DNA of 49,040 bases, taken from the NCBI GenBank assembly GCA_934167095.1, contig CAKPKE010000011.1, positions 1 to 49,040 of the forward strand, in the 5' to 3' direction. Source of the stretch: an uncultured Clostridia bacterium (GTDB taxonomy: Bacteria; Bacillota; Clostridia; TANB77; CAG-508). Shown here one piece after another: positions 26,603 to 35,055 of this stretch (position 1 is its first letter; each line of letters opens with the position of its first letter). The notes beneath the pieces were generated by a model that searched no databases, was not told the origin of the DNA, and saw only the letters and a list, made by a program, of their open reading frames with translations. The translations under genes were made by a program, and so were the position numbers.

Positions 26603-27046
26603 ATGGAATACGACAAGAATATATGCCCAGTTATTAATATTGACGGAGTTATGGAGACAGGAAAACAATATGATCTAGACATAACTTTGCCAGAAGACAA
26701 TAGAAACGTCATTTATGGTATAGTTAGAGATAGCTACAAAGAGCCTATTGCCGATGCTGTTGTAAAACTAATTGAAGTCGAAAACAGAATGGGTAAAGAG
26801 GTAAAAAAACCTGTTTCCCACACTTTTACTAATACCTGCGGAGAGTTTGTTTTCGGACCTTTATGCGCTAATCGTTTATATGAAGTTGAAATTTGGGTTG
26901 ATAATGTAAAACATGCAAAAATCTGCACAGAATGTCATAAAAAAGGAAATTGTTTAAAAGGTACAGACATTGACTGCCAAAAGCCTTGTAAACCAGATCC
27001 AGATTGCAGGCCTAACTGTAGACCAGATTGTAGAACTCAAGAATAA
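26603..27046 (+). CDS. Cna-B/CarboxypepD_reg-like protein with Cys-rich tail
   Basis: 147 residues, no signal peptide. Residues about 35-105 form a beta-sandwich-like domain: YGIVRDSYKEPIADAVVKLI, TFTNTCGEFVFGPLCANRLY, EVEIWVDN. The last 40 residues hold repeated Cys units (CTECHKKGNC, CKPDPDCRPNCRPDCR) that could cross-link or bind metal. Such short, leaderless, Cys-rich proteins with this domain are seen among clostridial spore-coat candidates; the role is inferred. SD AAGGAAG. Isolated plus-strand gene between murI and rpe. Confidence 0.7.
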   Translation: MEYDKNICPVINIDGVMETGKQYDLDITLPEDNRNVIYGIVRDSYKEPIADAVVKLIEVENRMGKEVKKPVSHTFTNTCGEFVFGPLCANRLYEVEIWVDNVKHAKICTECHKKGNCLKGTDIDCQKPCKPDPDCRPNCRPDCRTQE

Positions 27047-27121
27047 TTATTAATTTTTATGCAAAAACTTGCTAACAAAAGTAAATAATTTTTTAATTAT
27101 TCTAAGCATAACAAGAGATTA

Positions 27122-27165
27122 AGCCTTTAGCTAGATATTTTCTAGCTAAAAGCTTTTTATATTTT
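27122..27165 (+). terminator. Converging terminator
   Basis: TTTAGCTAGA / TCTAGCTAAA stem extended by GCC/GGC-like pairs, T5 and further T downstream; it overlaps the last codons of rpe on the other strand. Confidence 0.75.
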
Positions 27166-27816
27166 CAAATCTTTTATTGTTTTTTTATAGTTTTTTGAGT
27201 TTAAAATAGCACTTCCTGCAACTAATATATCTGCCCCATTTTCTTTTAATTCATCAGAATTTTCCACATTAATTCCACCATCTGCTTCAATGTCAAAATC
27301 TAAGTTTTCGTCATCTCTTATTTTTGATAATTCTTCTATTTTATTTATTGTTTCTGGAATTAATTTTTGTCCACCTTCTCCTGGAACAACTGTCATTACT
27401 AGAACTTCATGCACATAAGGTAAAAACTTTTTAATTTTTTCTAATTGTGTTTCTGGGTTTATTGCAAGGCCTACTTTTCTTGCTTTTTCTTTTACATATT
27501 TAATTAATTCCATAACTTCATTTTCATCTTTGCAAGCTTCATAATGAAAAGTGATAGTATTAGGATTAAATATTGCATAGCTATCTACAAAATTCTTAAC
27601 ATCTTTAACCATTAAATGTACATCCATTGGAGTTCTGCTTACATGTGTTATATATTCACAAATTGTAAGCATTTTATCATGAGTGTCATTTTTTACAAAT
27701 TCTCCATCCATTACATCTATATGGAAATAGTCTGTTTTTGCATTATCTAAATTATGAATTATATCTAAGATTTTATTTTCGTTTGCATTTAAAAGTGATG
27801 TTCCTACTTGTACCAT
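27157..27816 (-). CDS. rpe: Ribulose-phosphate 3-epimerase
   Basis: 219-residue TIM barrel of the pentose phosphate pathway, interconverting ribulose-5-P and xylulose-5-P. HIDVMDGEFV near residue 33 with metal-binding His/Asp, MDVHLMVKD near 67, VLVMTVVPGEGGQKLIPE near 137 and DIEADGGIN near 175. SD TAGGAG is nine bases from the ATG, only ten bases after rsgA. Confidence 0.96.
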   Translation of the reverse strand: MVQVGTSLLNANENKILDIIHNLDNAKTDYFHIDVMDGEFVKNDTHDKMLTICEYITHVSRTPMDVHLMVKDVKNFVDSYAIFNPNTITFHYEACKDENEVMELIKYVKEKARKVGLAINPETQLEKIKKFLPYVHEVLVMTVVPGEGGQKLIPETINKIEELSKIRDDENLDFDIEADGGINVENSDELKENGADILVAGSAILNSKNYKKTIKDLKI

Positions 27817-27826
27817 CTTTTAACTC

Positions 27827-28714
27827 CTATCTATATTTATTATCTTCTTTATCTTTTAACTCTTTATAAATTTTTACATAGTTATCGTATCTTTGTTTAT
27901 CTATTTTTCCTTCTTCGACAGCCTTTTTTATGCCACAGTCATTTTCTCCAACATGACTACAACCTACAAAGCCACAATCTTCTTCATATTTATAAAATTC
28001 TATAAAATATTTATACAATTCTTTATAATTAATTTCATAAATATCAAATGTTGAAAATCCTGGAGTATCAGCCACAAATGTATTTTTTTCTATTTCATAC
28101 AATTTTGTTCCTGTTGTTGTATTTTTTCCACGCTTATTTTTAAGACTTATTTCTCCTTCTAGTGTAATTGTATCTTCAAAAATTGCATTTATTAATGTAG
28201 ATTTTCCAACTCCAGAGTTTCCTGAAAAAGCACTCACTTCGCCCTCTAGTGCTTTTATTAATTCTTCAACTCCTACATTTTCCTTAGCATTTGTTTTTAT
28301 AACTTTATACCCTAATTTAGAGTATATTTTTTCTATATTTTCAAATTCATTTTTATTATCTAAGTCAATTTTGTTAAGCACTATTATTGGCTTTACTTTT
28401 ATAAGCTCGGCAAATGCTAATTGTTTATCTAAAAGCAATAAATCTGGCTTTGGATGTTTACAAGAAATTACTAAGATAAGCTGTGTAATATTAGACATTT
28501 TGGGTCTTTTAATATAAACACTTCTATCTTCAATTTTTTCAATTACAGCTTCTTTTTTTGCTTCATTTAAAATTTCAAATTCAATTTTATCTCCAACAAC
28601 AGGAGTCAAATTTTCATTTTTAAATTTTCCTCTTGCCACTGCCTCAAAAAGATTACCATCTTTTGTTTTAATGCTATATGTATTTGATTTATTTTCTACT
28701 ATTATTCCTTGCAT
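27827..28714 (-). CDS. rsgA: Ribosome small-subunit GTPase
   Basis: 295 residues: N-terminal OB fold (1-65), then a circularly permuted GTPase with LNKIDLD (G4) near 115, SGNSGVGKSTLINAI (G1) near 165, TTTGTKLYE, DTPGFSTF (G3), and a zinc knuckle CGFVGCSHVGENDCGI (Cys-Cys-His-Cys). Checks late 30S assembly. Stop is ten bases from rpe; its SD follows the AbiEii-like gene by nine bases. Confidence 0.96.
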   Translation of the reverse strand: MQGIIVENKSNTYSIKTKDGNLFEAVARGKFKNENLTPVVGDKIEFEILNEAKKEAVIEKIEDRSVYIKRPKMSNITQLILVISCKHPKPDLLLLDKQLAFAELIKVKPIIVLNKIDLDNKNEFENIEKIYSKLGYKVIKTNAKENVGVEELIKALEGEVSAFSGNSGVGKSTLINAIFEDTITLEGEISLKNKRGKNTTTGTKLYEIEKNTFVADTPGFSTFDIYEINYKELYKYFIEFYKYEEDCGFVGCSHVGENDCGIKKAVEEGKIDKQRYDNYVKIYKELKDKEDNKYR

Positions 28715-28723
28715 ATTTTTCCT

Positions 28724-29374
28724 TTACAATATTATTTTTTCAATTTCATCTTTAAATTGTGATTGGATATTTATAAAATATTTTTTTATTTCATTCCAAT
28801 CATACTCAACAAATGTTTCTGGTAATATTTCATCTTCTGCGTCATCAAAATAGCTAAGTCCCATAATCATATTTACATAGTTTACATTCATGCCAAATTT
28901 TTCAACAACAGCCTCTGCTATCTCCTTTACACTTATATTTTCTTTATTCATTATATTATATAAGTCAAAAAAATCCTTTTTAGCACCTCTTCCACCTATT
29001 GCAGCAACTTTCATTGCAGCAATATCTATTATGCTTGCCATTTTTAAATTTTCTATTTCATCTGTTTTTATAAACTCTTTTAACACATTATTAGGATAAT
29101 AGAAAAAACTTACTTGAACATTATTTAGTAATACATCTACTGTTCCAATTTGGTTTTGCTTTACTTCAACTTTTCCTATTTTATTCAATTCTTCTACTAA
29201 TAAATCATTATTAAATTTACTTCTTACACAGAAATCAAAATCAAATGACTCTCTAAGCCCTAATTGTATTGATAATGCAGTACCACCTACCATATAGTAA
29301 TCATCTAAAGTTACATTTTTGCAAATTTTTTTCAATATTTTATATCTTTCTTCATCAATAATATTCCAATACAT
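28724..29374 (-). CDS. AbiEii-like nucleotidyltransferase (putative toxin)
   Basis: About 216 residues. GGTALSIQLGLRESFDFDF carries the nucleotidyltransferase G-G-(T)...D-x-D core near residue 30-50; KVAAIGGRGAKKDFFDLYNI near 130 is the second conserved block of the AbiEii/AbiGii group. These proteins act as toxins of phage-defence toxin-antitoxin systems in several cases. Start taken at the ATG 29374 with GGAGAG seven bases upstream, three bases after the upstream stop; a TTG five codons earlier overlaps that gene. Confidence 0.82.
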   Translation of the reverse strand: MYWNIIDEERYKILKKICKNVTLDDYYMVGGTALSIQLGLRESFDFDFCVRSKFNNDLLVEELNKIGKVEVKQNQIGTVDVLLNNVQVSFFYYPNNVLKEFIKTDEIENLKMASIIDIAAMKVAAIGGRGAKKDFFDLYNIMNKENISVKEIAEAVVEKFGMNVNYVNMIMGLSYFDDAEDEILPETFVEYDWNEIKKYFINIQSQFKDEIEKIIL

Positions 29375-29376
29375 AT

Positions 29377-29667
29377 TTATACTCTCCAATATTCATAATT
29401 CATTGCTTGCACAGCTTTATAGTATGCCATTTCTTCTTTTTTTAAATTAAATTGCTGTTTTAAGTAATTTGCAACAATTGGTTTTAAATTTCTATAATTT
29501 ATTGCAACATCTTTTATTTCATCTAAAGTATATGTTTCTTTTATCCATTTTATAGCTTTTAGATCGCCATAGCAATATAATCTCGCAATTATATATCTTC
29601 TATTTTTATTTATATCTAACTCTTCAAATTTTGTGTCCCAAAAATATTTTCTTAATTCCTCTGGCAT
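29377..29667 (-). CDS. DUF6922-like partner of AbiEii protein
   Basis: 96 residues: MPEELRKYFWDTKFEELDIN, RYIIARLYCYGDLKAIKWI, ending MNYEYWRV. This short family commonly sits directly upstream of AbiEii-like nucleotidyltransferases and is a plausible antitoxin. An ATG four codons earlier overlaps its own SD, so I chose 29667 (GGAGG five bases upstream). Its SD-to-toxin spacing implies translational coupling. Confidence 0.72.
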   Translation of the reverse strand: MPEELRKYFWDTKFEELDINKNRRYIIARLYCYGDLKAIKWIKETYTLDEIKDVAINYRNLKPIVANYLKQQFNLKKEEMAYYKAVQAMNYEYWRV

Positions 29668-29729
29668 AACTTCCTCCATTCTTTTTTATTATATCATTTT
29701 ATTATAAATTTTACCATATTAAAATGCTA

Positions 29730-29764
29730 AAAATAAAGCCTAATCTAGATTTAGACTAAGCTTT
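29730..29764 (-). terminator. Terminator of prkC
   Basis: Thirteen-pair stem with G-U pairs (29735-29747 with 29752-29764), then TTTTT-rich minus-strand sequence. It ends the rlmN-stp-prkC transcript ahead of the toxin-like pair. Confidence 0.72.
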
Positions 29765-29772
29765 AACTTTTT

Positions 29773-31743
29773 TTATTTTATTTCAATTTCTGTATCTGTT
29801 CCAAAAGTTAATGTTCGACTACTTGAAGAATAGTATGTTGTTTTTCCATCTTCAGATGTTATTATTATATAAACATTTACTCTTTCCCCATCATTTCCTG
29901 ATATTTCTATCTCGCAGTCTGTGTCTGATCTACTTATACCAGTTCTAGTTTCTCCATTAACAGTAATTGTTACTTTTTCGTTTTTGTTATTTGTTCCTTC
30001 AGTACTACTTGAATTTTCCTCATATTTTGTTAGAGTCTTTACATTAATTTTTACTTTTGCTGTTTTGTTTTGTCTGAATTTATTTACAACAATTGTAACT
30101 TCTGTTCCTTCATCAATGTTTTTGCCTTTTTCTATGCTTTGAGAAAGAACTTCTCCATTATTTTTGCTTGTATCTTCTGAATATTCTACTGTTACTACTA
30201 AGTTTTTACCATTTAAAGTATTTTTTGCATTTTCTTCTGAATATCCAACAACATTTGGCATTACAACTTGTGGTATTCCTGTTCCAATACTTACATGTAT
30301 TTTAATTGTATCTCCTGCGTTTGCTGTGGCATTCGCTTCAACTTCTTGTGAGATTACATATCCTTCTTCAACAGTTTTACTTGTTTCTTCAACTTTTTCA
30401 GCCTTTAGTTTTGCAGCTTCTAGTTCTTTTACTGCATCTTCATATTTCATTCCAACTGTTTTTGGAACTACTGTTTTTTCTGTACCTTTGCTTACTTTTA
30501 CTTTTATTGTTGTTTTTTCTTTGATTTTGTAATTTGCTTTGTATGAAGGTGATTGCTCATATATTTTTCCTTCTTCATAGTCTGCATTATAATCTTCAGA
30601 TTCTTTTTCATATACAAGTTTTGCATCTTTTAATACTTGAGAAGCTTCTTCCTCTGTTAGTCCTAAAAGATTTGGTATTTGAATATCTGATACTTTATTT
30701 ACATTTGATACAACTAATATTGTTGCTACAAATACTATTAATAAAATTGCTACAGTTATCCAAATTTTTGCTGATGGATGAGCTTTCATGAATTTTGCAA
30801 ATTTATTTTGTTTTTTCTTAGGTGCACCTTCGCTACTTCTTTCCATTTCAGGAGTTATTGCTCCCATTCTTCTAGTTAGACCATCATCTAAATTATCTTC
30901 ACCTACAAAATCTCCGTCTGGTTCTTTTAAAGCTCTTGCTAAATCATTTAACATTGCTGTTGCAGATTGGTATCTTGCCATTGGCTCTTTTTGCATTGCT
31001 TTTAATATAATATCATTTACTGCCTTTGGAATACTATCATTTATTTCCATTGGTGCAACTGGTTCTTCTTGCATGTGTTTTAATGCAACTGATACAGATG
31101 TATCACTATCAAACGGAACCTTACCCGTAAGCATTTCATACATTACAACACCTAAAGAATAAATATCAGATTTTGCATCTGTATATCCACCTTTTGCTTG
31201 TTCTGGTGAAAAATAATGTACTGAACCTATTGTTGTTCCAAATGCTGTAATTGTTGAATTTGATACTGCTTTAGCAATACCAAAATCAGTAACTTTAGCA
31301 ATTCCATCCTCTGTAATTATAATATTATGAGGTTTTATATCTCTATGAACTATATTATTTTTATGTGCCGTTTCTAATGCTGAAGCTATTTGCATTGCAA
31401 TATTTACAGACCATTTCCAAGGAAGAGCTCCTTCCTCGTTTATTATTTGCTTTAAAGTTTTTCCTCTTACTAATTCCATTACTATATAATATATATTATC
31501 TTCATTTCCTACATCATATATTGATACTATATTTGCATGAGTTAGGCTTGCTGCTGCTTGCGCCTCTGAATTAAATCTTTTTATAAATTCTTCGTCTGTT
31601 ATGAATTCTTCTTTTAATACTTTTACTGCAACATCTCTATTTAATATAGTATCTCTTGCCTTATAAACTGTTGCCATTCCTCCTACACCAGTTTTGCTAA
31701 TAATCTCATATCTATTTGCAATAGTTCTTCCTATTATATTCAT
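29773..31743 (-). CDS. prkC: PASTA-domain Ser/Thr protein kinase
   Basis: 656 residues. N-terminal kinase: GVGGMATVYKA, invariant Lys in VAVKVL, HRDIKPHNIII, TDFGIAKAVS, SPEQAKGG. A single membrane helix (about 325-350, IWITVAILLIVFVATILVV) leads to three PASTA repeats (IPNLLGLTEEEA, VPKTVGMKYEDA, MPNVVGYSEENA) and an extra C-terminal beta-rich domain. The PASTA domains bind muropeptides or lipid II; the kinase tunes cell-wall growth, translation and germination in Firmicutes. Partner phosphatase gene is just upstream. Confidence 0.96.
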   Translation of the reverse strand: MNIIGRTIANRYEIISKTGVGGMATVYKARDTILNRDVAVKVLKEEFITDEEFIKRFNSEAQAAASLTHANIVSIYDVGNEDNIYYIVMELVRGKTLKQIINEEGALPWKWSVNIAMQIASALETAHKNNIVHRDIKPHNIIITEDGIAKVTDFGIAKAVSNSTITAFGTTIGSVHYFSPEQAKGGYTDAKSDIYSLGVVMYEMLTGKVPFDSDTSVSVALKHMQEEPVAPMEINDSIPKAVNDIILKAMQKEPMARYQSATAMLNDLARALKEPDGDFVGEDNLDDGLTRRMGAITPEMERSSEGAPKKKQNKFAKFMKAHPSAKIWITVAILLIVFVATILVVSNVNKVSDIQIPNLLGLTEEEASQVLKDAKLVYEKESEDYNADYEEGKIYEQSPSYKANYKIKEKTTIKVKVSKGTEKTVVPKTVGMKYEDAVKELEAAKLKAEKVEETSKTVEEGYVISQEVEANATANAGDTIKIHVSIGTGIPQVVMPNVVGYSEENAKNTLNGKNLVVTVEYSEDTSKNNGEVLSQSIEKGKNIDEGTEVTIVVNKFRQNKTAKVKINVKTLTKYEENSSSTEGTNNKNEKVTITVNGETRTGISRSDTDCEIEISGNDGERVNVYIIITSEDGKTTYYSSSSRTLTFGTDTEIEIK

Positions 31744-31791
31744 AATTTTTTAAAGTTCCTTTCTCACTTCGCTATTTTCTTTCGCACTTAC

Positions 31792-32538
31792 TTACTGATT
31801 ATTTATTACAATTACAGTGATATTATCTAGTCCACCATTTTCATTTGCTTTTTCTACTAATATTTTTGCAATGTCATCTTTGCTTTCTTCTATATTATAT
31901 TTTTTGATAATCTCAAATATTTCATTTTCTTTTATCATATTTGTAAGACCATCAGAATTCATTAATAATATATCACCTTTTATGAAAGTTTTGCTATAAA
32001 TTTCTGCTTCTACTTTTTTCTCACAGCCAACAGCTTTTGTTATCATATTTTTCTTTGGATGATTGAAAGCTTCTTCCTTTGTTATTGTTCCATCTTCAAT
32101 TAAAGTTTGAACATAACTATCATCTCTTGTTATTTTTCTTAGGAAGTCTTTTCTTATTCTATAAACTCTACTGTCACCAATATGCGCAATATATAATTTG
32201 CTATTGTATATTAAGCATACATCTAAAGTTGTTCCCATTCCGGTCATATCAGTATCTTCAACAGACTTTATATACACTTTGTTATTTGCGTAATCAACAG
32301 CTTCTTGTAGCATTGCTTCAATTGTTTCTTTGCTTGTTTTTGCCTTTTCAAAATGTTCAAATATATAATCTCTTACTGCTTCTGTTGCCATTTTACTTGC
32401 AACTTCACCTGCACTATATCCTCCCATTCCGTCTGCTAATATAAATAGTTTTATCTTTTGATTTTGTTCAGGTACATAAAAATAGTCTTCATTTATTTTT
32501 CTTTGTCTTCCTATGTCAGTTTTAGCAAATATCTGCAT
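31792..32538 (-). CDS. prpC: PP2C-family Ser/Thr phosphatase
   Basis: 248 residues. KTDIGRQRKINEDYF, LADGMGGYSAGEVAS with metal-binding DGMGG, HIGDSRVYRI, and the late SDGLTNM and NGGLDNITVIVI. It reverses PrkC phosphorylation. Of three clustered ATGs I chose 32538, which has GGAGTG eight bases upstream. Lies between rlmN and prkC as in other Firmicutes. Confidence 0.95.
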   Translation of the reverse strand: MQIFAKTDIGRQRKINEDYFYVPEQNQKIKLFILADGMGGYSAGEVASKMATEAVRDYIFEHFEKAKTSKETIEAMLQEAVDYANNKVYIKSVEDTDMTGMGTTLDVCLIYNSKLYIAHIGDSRVYRIRKDFLRKITRDDSYVQTLIEDGTITKEEAFNHPKKNMITKAVGCEKKVEAEIYSKTFIKGDILLMNSDGLTNMIKENEIFEIIKKYNIEESKDDIAKILVEKANENGGLDNITVIVINNQ

Positions 32539-32572
32539 CTTCATCACTCCCATCTTTGTAAGAGATTTATAT

Positions 32573-33598
32573 TTATTTTTCTAAATTTTTTCTTCTTAAC
32601 TGTCCACAGGCTGCATCTATATCAGAACCAAGTTCTCTTCTTATTGTTGCAACTATTCCATGGTCATTTAAATAATCTCTAAATTTCATAATATTTTCAT
32701 TTGAACTTTTAGTAAATTTTCCGTTTTCAATTTTATTAATTGGTATTAAATTTACATGACAAAGCATTCCTTTTAATAATTTTACCAATTCTTTTGCATC
32801 ATCTAGATTGTCATTATTGTCCTTTGCAAGTGCATATTCAAATGAAATTCTTTTATTTGTTTTTGCAATGTAGTCTTTGCATGCTTTCATAAGAGTATCT
32901 ATATTATATGCATTATTTACTGGCATCATACTTGACCTTTTTTCGTCATTGCTTGCATGTAATGAAATAGACAAAGTGCATTGAATATTTTCATTTGCTA
33001 AATCATATATTCTAGGAACTAAACCACTTGTAGATACACTTATGTGTCTTGCACCAATGTTTAATCCTTTTGGATTATTTAGTATTTTGATTGCTTTTAT
33101 AACATTATCATAATTATCTAATGGTTCTCCAATTCCCATAAACACTACATTTGAAATTTTATCACCAGTATCTTGTTCTACTGCTAATATTTGTTCTACA
33201 ATTTCGCCTGCTGTTAAACTTCTTATAAAAGGAATTCCTGTTGATGCACAAAACTTGCATCCCATTTTACACCCAACTTGTGATGAAACACAAATTGATT
33301 TTCCATAATGATATTCCATAAGAACAGACTCAATTGCATTGCCATCTAAAATATCAAATAAATATTTTTTTGTTCCATCTTTAGATTCAAGCTTTTTTAA
33401 AATATTAAAATTACATATTGTATAATTTTCTTTTAGCTTTTCTCTTAGCTCTAAAGAAAGATTTGTCATTTCCGAAAAATCTTTTACTTTATCTTGATAA
33501 AGCCATTTAAAAATTTGCTCTGCTCTAAAGCTTTTTTCTCCTATTGAAATTAGTTCCTGCTTTAGTTCATCTAAATCATAGTCTTTTATATTTTTCAT
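32573..33598 (-). CDS. rlmN: Radical SAM 23S rRNA (adenine-2503-C2)/tRNA methyltransferase
   Basis: About 341 residues. Radical SAM cluster motif CKMGCKFCAST, preceded by VCVSSQVG, then FMGIGEPLDNYDNV, HISVSTSGLVPRI, SLHASNDEKR and the C-terminal DIDAACGQL with the second catalytic Cys. C2-methylates A2503 in 23S rRNA and A37 in some tRNAs. The frame extends 19 codons upstream; 33598 is used because AGAAAGAG precedes it and homologues begin there. Confidence 0.96.
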   Translation of the reverse strand: MKNIKDYDLDELKQELISIGEKSFRAEQIFKWLYQDKVKDFSEMTNLSLELREKLKENYTICNFNILKKLESKDGTKKYLFDILDGNAIESVLMEYHYGKSICVSSQVGCKMGCKFCASTGIPFIRSLTAGEIVEQILAVEQDTGDKISNVVFMGIGEPLDNYDNVIKAIKILNNPKGLNIGARHISVSTSGLVPRIYDLANENIQCTLSISLHASNDEKRSSMMPVNNAYNIDTLMKACKDYIAKTNKRISFEYALAKDNNDNLDDAKELVKLLKGMLCHVNLIPINKIENGKFTKSSNENIMKFRDYLNDHGIVATIRRELGSDIDAACGQLRRKNLEK

Positions 33599-33639
33599 AT
33601 TTACTCTTTCTATTTTTCTTTTTTTACTATACCATTTTA

Positions 33640-33679
33640 CTAAAAAAGACAACAAATATCAAGTATATTCGTTGTCTTT
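33640..33679 (-). terminator. Terminator of the tandem ribbon-helix-helix gene
   Basis: AAAGACAAC / GTTGTCTTT outer stem with partial inner pairing, then T6 on the minus strand. Confidence 0.75.
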
Positions 33680-33696
33680 GCTAAAATTTTATGTAT

Positions 33697-34062
33697 TTAT
33701 TTTTTGTATTCTAGCTCTTCTAGTCTATTTTCCCTTTCTTCTTCTAAAATGGCATTTCTAATTGCTATATTTACAAGTAGATTTATTGATAATCTATATT
33801 TTGTTTTTAGCTCTGTTAGTTTTATAATTAAACTTTCTTTTATACAAAAAGATCTTGTTACGCATAATGCATTTTTTCGTTGGTATATTATTATATTTTC
33901 TTTTTCTACCAAGTCCTCTATAGCTGAATTTACAAGCTTATTAATTGATGCCATATATACTTCTGAAGAAAGCCTACTTAGTTCATTATATAATTCTTCA
34001 TCTATGCTTAATGTTTTATCTACAAATTTTTCTCTTTTTCCAAACTTATTGAAGCAACTCAT
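33697..34062 (-). CDS. Tandem ribbon-helix-helix-like protein
   Basis: 121 residues with two similar halves of about 42 residues: DKTLSIDEELYNELSRLSSE with INKLVNSAIEDLVEK, and TRSFCIKESLIIKLTELKTK with INLLVNIAIRNAILEE. Each looks like a beta strand plus two helices of the MetJ/Arc type. One chain would carry the two halves of a dimer. It points away from the reverse-transcriptase operon across a 207-base gap and could regulate it; that is inferred from position. SD AAGGTGG supports the ATG at 34062. Confidence 0.6.
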   Translation of the reverse strand: MSCFNKFGKREKFVDKTLSIDEELYNELSRLSSEVYMASINKLVNSAIEDLVEKENIIIYQRKNALCVTRSFCIKESLIIKLTELKTKYRLSINLLVNIAIRNAILEEERENRLEELEYKK

Positions 34063-34269
34063 TTTTACCACCTTTCGACATTATTATACATTGATTGCTA
34101 AATTATTTTAATCACTACTTATAGTTGTTTTTTTAACTTGTTTTAGTGGTTCAAATTTAAATTTTTAACAGATATAATCTTTTAAAAATGTAAAATATTG
34201 TAAATTTTTTCAGATAGTTTTTTATATAAAACTTACTGAAATAATTTTTTGAAAGGTGAAAGTATTATT

Positions 34270-34692
34270 ATGAGTAAATTATACAAAAATTATATTTCTT
34301 TAAAAGTTCAAGATTGTAGCAAATTCTATCTATTCAAAAATGGATTCTTTTATATATTTCTAGATGAAGATGCAAGAGTCATGTCAAAATTGTTAGATTT
34401 AAAACTTGGAAATTTAAATTCAACAATTGTGAAATGCGGTTTTCCTGAAACTTCACTTACAAAATATTTATCTATATTAAAAACATCTGATTACGATATA
34501 TCTATCGTTCCTTCTGAAAATATTTTGTCAGCAACTTCCCCTGAAGAATATATTTCCTTTTCTAAATTCAAACAAATTGCAACAGAACTTGTAGGCCTTG
34601 ATATAGATAACCTATCTATTAGCGAAGCCTTTGACACTCTTATTAAGTTGCAACAAGAAGCTATTTCTATAATGGATGAAAAGGAGATTTAA
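34270..34692 (+). CDS. MutS domain I-like protein (DGR-associated type)
   Basis: 140 residues. Residues about 5-85 follow MutS N-terminal domain I: YISLKVQDCSKFYLFKNGFF, EDARVMSKLLDLKL, KCGFPETSLTKYLSIL. MutS has MGDFYELF at the mismatch-reading loop; here it is NGFFYIFL, so the Phe is kept and the Glu is lost. No ATPase or clamp domains follow, only a helical C-terminus. It opens an operon with the Avd-like and reverse transcriptase genes. MutS-like partners beside some DGR reverse transcriptases are known from surveys, as far as I recall. ATG at 34270 has AAAGGTGA upstream; a TTG at 34249 does not. Confidence 0.72.
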   Translation: MSKLYKNYISLKVQDCSKFYLFKNGFFYIFLDEDARVMSKLLDLKLGNLNSTIVKCGFPETSLTKYLSILKTSDYDISIVPSENILSATSPEEYISFSKFKQIATELVGLDIDNLSISEAFDTLIKLQQEAISIMDEKEI

Positions 34693-34694
34693 CA

Positions 34695-35055
34695 ATGGGT
34701 TCAAGTAATAATCGGTCTTATAATATATCAAAAATATTTAGAACTTGTTTACTATACAAACGATTTAGTTCGAAAATTTCCTAGATGTGAAAATTTCGCT
34801 CTTGTAGCAGAAATCAAACAATCATTATATGGAGGTCTTCGTTCACTTATGTGTACAATTAAGAGTTACAATAAATCTGATAAATTAAAACATCTGAATG
34901 ATTTAGATATTAATTTAGATTTACTAAAAGTTCACTCTCGCCTTTCTTACAAATATAAATATATAAACTTGCAAAATTATGAAACTTGGTGCAAGCTTAT
35001 CACTTCAGTATGTAATATGTTAGGAGGTTGGGTAAATTCATGTCAAAAAAGATAA
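34695..35055 (+). pseudogene. Avd-like four-helix-bundle protein, frameshifted near start
   Basis: SD AAGGAG and ATG (34695) start a frame that reads MGSSNNRSYN and stops at 34782-34784. The next frame, open from 34693 to 35055 and lacking any start codon at its head, encodes a good four-helix-bundle protein: LIIYQKYLELVYYTNDLVRK, CENFALVAEIKQSLYGGLRS, NLGW-like end MLGGWVNSCQKR. Joining after MGSSNNR by skipping one T (around 34716) gives a normal protein of about 120 residues. Avd proteins bind DGR reverse transcriptases and their template RNA. Mutation, sequence error, or +1 frameshifting at the rare CGG codon are all possible. An internal ATG at 34849 would give only the C-terminal half. 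Confidence 0.75.

Noticed and set aside
34849..35055. Separate 68-residue gene ahead of the reverse transcriptase
   Set aside because: It is the C-terminal half of the Avd-like helix bundle; the same frame is coding upstream to 34716, so it is part of the frameshifted gene.
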